This document shows, piece after piece, positions 4,827-7,634 of a stretch of DNA of 7,634 nt (position 1 is the first letter of the stretch; every line of letters begins with the position of its first letter). The notes beneath the pieces were generated by a model that saw only the letters and a program-made list of their open reading frames with translations, had not been told where the DNA came from and searched no databases. The position numbers and the translations under genes were made by a program. This stretch comes from Candidatus Magasanikiibacteriota bacterium (GTDB lineage Bacteria; Patescibacteriota; Patescibacteriia; Magasanikbacterales; GWA2-37-8): positions 1 to 7,634 of the forward strand of contig CAINUM010000089.1 of NCBI GenBank assembly GCA_903853785.1. Reading direction: 5' to 3'.

Positions 4827-4855
4827 TTGACTTTCGGCTTAGTATTTAGTAAAAT
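4827..4855 (+). promoter_or_regulatory. Promoter of the adk-map-ruvX-recO operon
   Basis: TTGACT (4827-4832), 17-base spacer, TAAAAT (4850-4855), each five of six to consensus. The start near 4862 gives a leader of about 24 bases before the first gene. No other promoter is needed, as the five downstream genes are separated by 1-9 bases. Confidence 0.65.
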
Positions 4856-4885
4856 TAATTAGTAAAAATCACTATTCTGGTAATT

Positions 4886-5179
4886 ATGAAAATAATATTC
4901 GAAGCGGCAAAAATTGAAGATCCGGAGAAGTTTATCCGTCGTTGTGGATATGGACAGCATCGCACTCGAAATGGTGAAGTGAGTTATGTAAAACGTGTTC
5001 ATGGAGATTGGTATCCACGGTTTCACATTTATATTCTTACTGAAAAAGAAAATATCGTTTTCAACTTACATCTCGATCAGCGCGCGCCAGTGTATGAGGG
5101 GCAAACCGCTCATGTTGGTGAATACGATGGAGTGGTGGTAGAAAAAGAAGCGGAAAGAATAAAAAATTTTGTAAAATAA
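4886..5179 (+). CDS. Conserved hypothetical protein (97 aa)
   Basis: A small soluble protein with no signal peptide or membrane segment. It resembles a short hypothetical protein I associate with CPR genomes, but I cannot assign a function. Visible features: an RRCGYGQHRTRNGEVSYVKR segment, WYPRFHIYILTE, a strand NIVFNLHLDQRAPVY and HVGEYDGVVVEKEAERIKNF. The regular hydrophobic alternation suggests a mainly beta fold with a C-terminal helix; the several His and Asp residues could bind metal, but no known motif is complete. It is the first gene of the operon, two bases before adk, so it is transcribed with housekeeping genes. Confidence 0.75.
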   Translation: MKIIFEAAKIEDPEKFIRRCGYGQHRTRNGEVSYVKRVHGDWYPRFHIYILTEKENIVFNLHLDQRAPVYEGQTAHVGEYDGVVVEKEAERIKNFVK

Positions 5180-5181
5180 TT

Positions 5182-5847
5182 ATGTCAAAAAAGATTTTAA
5201 TATTTATCGGACCTCCTGGATCCGGAAAAGGCACTCAAGCCAAATTATTAGCAAAAAATTATGGCTACAAACATATCTCCACCGGAGATCTTTTTCGTGC
5301 TTTAGCCGTTGACCAAAACGCTAGTGAAAAAGAAAAACAAGCTCTTGAAGAAATGAAGGCCGGTAAATTGGTACCGGATTGGTTGGTATATGGTTTGGCA
5401 TTCAAAGAGGTCAAGAAAAATTTGGATGCGGGAGTAGGTGTGGTATTAGACGGTGCGATTCGAAATTTAGAACAAGCTCAAGAATACCAAAAGTTTTTTG
5501 AAAAAAATGGTTGGGGAAATGAAGTGCAAGCTGTAGAAGTTTCCTTGTCTGATGAAGAGTCTTTTAATCGCTTAACGAAGCGTAGAATTTGCAGTAAATG
5601 TGGGGAAATTATTCCTTATTTACCGTCTACCAAAGATCTCGTTAGTTGTCCAAAATGTGGTGGTGAATTGGTTTTGCGTAAAGACGATAGTGAAGAAGTA
5701 ATAAAAGAAAGAATCGAATTGCAAGGCAACAAAACTCTTAGTCCAATTTTGAATTATTTTTCTCAAAATGGTGTCTTAACAAAAGTGGATGGTACTAAAA
5801 GTATTGATGAAGTAGAAAAAGAAATTCAAAAGGTTATCAATGTTTAA
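5182..5847 (+). CDS. adk: Adenylate kinase, zinc-LID type
   Basis: A 221-residue cytoplasmic enzyme making 2 ADP from ATP and AMP. The P-loop GPPGSGKGT is at residues 10-18, followed by HISTGDLFRAL in the AMP-binding region, VLDGAIRNLEQAQ (the usual LDGFPRTxxQA, with Arg and Gln kept but F-P replaced by A-I) and the LID domain RRICSKCG...SCPKCGGELVLRKDD. Four cysteines (137, 140, 156, 159) form a zinc site, as in Gram-positive and many CPR enzymes. KERIELQ follows as usual. Adk beside map recalls the secY-adk-map order of ribosomal-protein operons, here without secY. Confidence 0.95.
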   Translation: MSKKILIFIGPPGSGKGTQAKLLAKNYGYKHISTGDLFRALAVDQNASEKEKQALEEMKAGKLVPDWLVYGLAFKEVKKNLDAGVGVVLDGAIRNLEQAQEYQKFFEKNGWGNEVQAVEVSLSDEESFNRLTKRRICSKCGEIIPYLPSTKDLVSCPKCGGELVLRKDDSEEVIKERIELQGNKTLSPILNYFSQNGVLTKVDGTKSIDEVEKEIQKVINV

Positions 5848-5856
5848 TTATTTTGT

Positions 5857-6660
5857 ATGGCACTAATAAAAACTCAAGAAGAAATAAAAAAGATTTTGGA
5901 AGGCTGTAAAATTACGGGAGAAATTTTAGAAAAATTATATAAAATGGTGAAACCAGGTATGAGTACTTGGGAGGTAGATCAAGCGGCGGAAAAAATGATT
6001 TGTGATGCTGGTGGTCGCCCTGCTTTCAAGGGTTACAAATCTCATCCAGACGACTATCCATTTCCAACTACGATTTGCGCATCTATAAACGACGGGTTGG
6101 TTCATGGTATTGCTAAAAAAACTGATATTTTAAAAGAAGGAGATATTTTCACTATTGATATCGGGATGGAATGGCCATACAAAAAGGGTGAACGTGGTTA
6201 TTATACTGATACTGCTTATACTGTAGCGGTAGGAAAAATTTCTAAAGAAAATGACAAGTTGTTGCAAGTAACCCAACAATCTTTGGAAGAAGCTATCAAA
6301 GTAGCTATTCCAGGTAACAGTGTGGCCGATATTGGACGCGCGGTAGAAAATTATACAAAATCTCAAGGAAAATATGGAATCATTCGTGATTTGGTAGGAC
6401 ACGGTGTTGGTCATGCGGTGCATGAAGATCCTCGTATTCCAAATTATTACGATCCAAAATTGGAAAAAATAAAACTTAAACCTGGAATGGTCTTGGCAAT
6501 TGAGCCTATGACTGCCATTGGAGATTGGCGTGTAAAAACTGGCAAAGATGGTTGGACGATAGTAATGGCCGATGGCTCGATGTGTGCCCACTTTGAGCAT
6601 ACTATCATAATTACTGAAACTGGAAATATTGTGGCGACTCGTCGTCCTAGTGAAAAATAA
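5857..6660 (+). CDS. map: Methionine aminopeptidase, type I
   Basis: A 267-residue cytoplasmic metalloprotease that removes the initiator Met from nascent proteins. All five metal ligands are visible: D101 (FTIDIG), D118 (GYYTDTA), H182 (GHGVGHAVHEDP), E216 (LAIEPM) and E247 (HFEHTI); H189 matches the second active-site His. The substrate-side CASINDGLVHGI is also present. The distance between the two aspartates is 17 residues against 11 in the E. coli enzyme, because of an EWPYKKGERG loop. It follows adk by 9 bases and precedes ruvX by one. Confidence 0.95.
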   Translation: MALIKTQEEIKKILEGCKITGEILEKLYKMVKPGMSTWEVDQAAEKMICDAGGRPAFKGYKSHPDDYPFPTTICASINDGLVHGIAKKTDILKEGDIFTIDIGMEWPYKKGERGYYTDTAYTVAVGKISKENDKLLQVTQQSLEEAIKVAIPGNSVADIGRAVENYTKSQGKYGIIRDLVGHGVGHAVHEDPRIPNYYDPKLEKIKLKPGMVLAIEPMTAIGDWRVKTGKDGWTIVMADGSMCAHFEHTIIITETGNIVATRRPSEK

Positions 6661-6661
6661 T

Positions 6662-7042
6662 ATGCAAATTTTGGCAATTGATTTTGGAACAAAAAACATT
6701 GGTTTGGCTTGGTGTGACACTGGTATTGGAGCTGTGTTTCCTTTTGGTGTAATAAAAAGCGAAGACAAAAAAAAGGCCAAAGCGGAATTGGAAAAATTCA
6801 TTGTTAAAGAACATATCGAAAGATTGGTGGTTGGTTTGCCATATTCCATGGATGGTTCTGAAAATAAAAATACCGAGCGTATTCGTGAATTTGCCGACAG
6901 TCTTGACACCAAAATCAAAATCGATTTTTTTGATGAAAAATTTTCCTCTGGCCAAGCTGACAGATCGCCAGGTGGAGCTAGTCGCGATGAAAAATCAGCG
7001 ATGATAATTCTCGAAAGTTATTTGGCAAAAAATAAAAAATAA
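6662..7042 (+). CDS. ruvX: RuvX/YqgF-family RNase-H-fold nuclease
   Basis: A 126-residue protein of the YqgF family, described as a putative Holliday junction resolvase and implicated in 16S rRNA 5' processing. MQILAIDFGTKNIGLAW carries the first catalytic Asp; RLVVGLPYSMDGSENKNTERI is the second conserved block; FFDEKFSSGQAD stands where DERLTT is usual; and RDEKSAMIILESYL supplies the last acidic residue. I chose the ATG at 6662, one base after the map stop, because a longer in-frame start at 6629 lies inside map and adds an unconserved MWRLVVLVKNN. Slightly shorter than typical members (about 140). The acidic set looks complete. Confidence 0.9.
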   Translation: MQILAIDFGTKNIGLAWCDTGIGAVFPFGVIKSEDKKKAKAELEKFIVKEHIERLVVGLPYSMDGSENKNTERIREFADSLDTKIKIDFFDEKFSSGQADRSPGGASRDEKSAMIILESYLAKNKK

Positions 7043-7043
7043 C

Positions 7044-7634
7044 ATGTTTGCATTTGTATTGGCTCGAACCAATTTGCGTGAGAAGGATCAGATGGTTTCA
7101 CTATATTCATGGGAGCAAGGAAAAATAGAAACCGTCATTCGTGGTGTCAAAAAAATTACCAGTAAAAACTCGGCCTTTTTAGAGCCGTTTTTTTTGATTG
7201 AAGCAGAAGTTTTGCCCGGTAAAGAAATTTGCCATTTGGTGAAAGCGGTTCCGCTGTCTTGTTATAAAAATATTGTAAATGATTTGGATAAAATAATATT
7301 ATTGAAAACGGCATTTGGCTGGTTGTCGGCTTTAACTAAAAATAATGAACGTGATAATCGAGTGTTTTTGTTAATCAAAAATTGGATGGAATTTTTGGAT
7401 GAAACCAGTAATCCCTCGGCTGCTTTGGCTTATAGTTTTTTGGCCAAATTGATAGCTTTTTTTGGGTTTGCACCTAGTTTAAATTATTGTGCAATTTGTA
7501 ATGGAAAAAATAATTTAGTTGGATTTTTTCCATCTGGGGGCGGGGTTGTTTGCAAGAAATGTTTATTATTAAAAAAACAACAACTAGAAAAAGTGTATTC
7601 GATTCGCGCGATTGATTTACAAGCTTTACAAAAT
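7044..7634 (+). CDS. recO: DNA repair protein RecO, 3' truncated by the window
   Basis: The first 197 codons of RecO, which helps load RecA onto SSB-coated DNA with RecR and anneals strands. The N-terminal OB-fold is seen in FAFVLARTNLREKDQMVSLY, GKIETVIRGVKKITSKNSAF and LEPFFLIEAEV. A helical region follows, and then a zinc-finger-like pair, CAIC (C149, C152) and CKKC (C170, C173), as in many RecO proteins. The frame stays open to the last base; RecO proteins are usually about 230-250 residues, so 30-50 codons are missing. The ATG follows the ruvX stop by one base, so it is the last visible member of the operon. Confidence 0.9.
   Translation, partial: MFAFVLARTNLREKDQMVSLYSWEQGKIETVIRGVKKITSKNSAFLEPFFLIEAEVLPGKEICHLVKAVPLSCYKNIVNDLDKIILLKTAFGWLSALTKNNERDNRVFLLIKNWMEFLDETSNPSAALAYSFLAKLIAFFGFAPSLNYCAICNGKNNLVGFFPSGGGVVCKKCLLLKKQQLEKVYSIRAIDLQALQN

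Noticed and set aside
6130..6918. Open frame of 262 codons on the minus strand
   Set aside because: It is antisense to map and ruvX, both complete with catalytic residues; the translation shows no recognisable motif.
1..7634. CRISPR arrays, tRNA or rRNA genes, insertion sequences, attachment sites
   Set aside because: No regular spaced repeats, clover-leaf candidates, transposase frames or flanking direct repeats were found by eye.

Overview
The window looks like a piece of a small-genome, AT-rich bacterium, most likely of the Candidate Phyla Radiation (Patescibacteria). This rests on the low GC content, tightly packed genes with 1-9 base gaps, mostly absent Shine-Dalgarno sites, and several proteins that resemble CPR families I remember. 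TGA acts as a stop (polyisoprenyl-sugar transferase and reverse transcriptase genes), which argues against the TGA=Gly lineages. The phylum call is inference; no rRNA is present.

Layout. (1) 1-1474, minus strand: end of a surface-polysaccharide operon, with a membrane sugar-phosphate transferase overlapping by ATGA the first 18 codons of a GT4-type glycosyltransferase. (2) 1475-1731: divergent control region with two back-to-back sigma70-type promoters and a long, foldable 5' leader with a strong Shine-Dalgarno site. (3) 1732-4238: a diversity-generating retroelement (DGR). It has a GC-rich target gene with a 3' variable repeat (VR, 2207-2331), a noncoding template repeat (TR, 2702-2826) followed by an intrinsic terminator, an Avd-like four-helix-bundle gene on the opposite strand (2849-3187), and a DGR-type reverse transcriptase (3174-4238). 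(4) 4245-4814: a hicB-hicA toxin-antitoxin module with its own promoter and terminator. (5) 4827-7634: a housekeeping operon (conserved hypothetical, adk, map, ruvX, recO), with recO cut by the window end.

How the DGR should work: TR RNA is copied by the RT with Avd, adenines are misread, and the mutated cDNA replaces VR at the end of the target gene. The sequence shows the outcome directly. Over 123 aligned bases VR and TR differ at 20 positions; all 20 are adenines in TR (27 present), and none of the 96 non-adenine positions differs. The changes alter 12 codons in the last 41 of the target protein.

Main oddities: avd is antisense between TR and RT; a ten-G tract sits where the two divergent genes begin, and nine Gs would give both an ATG start; target and TR are far richer in GC than the RT, avd and host genes; and a TCGG-rich, hairpin-forming segment follows VR.
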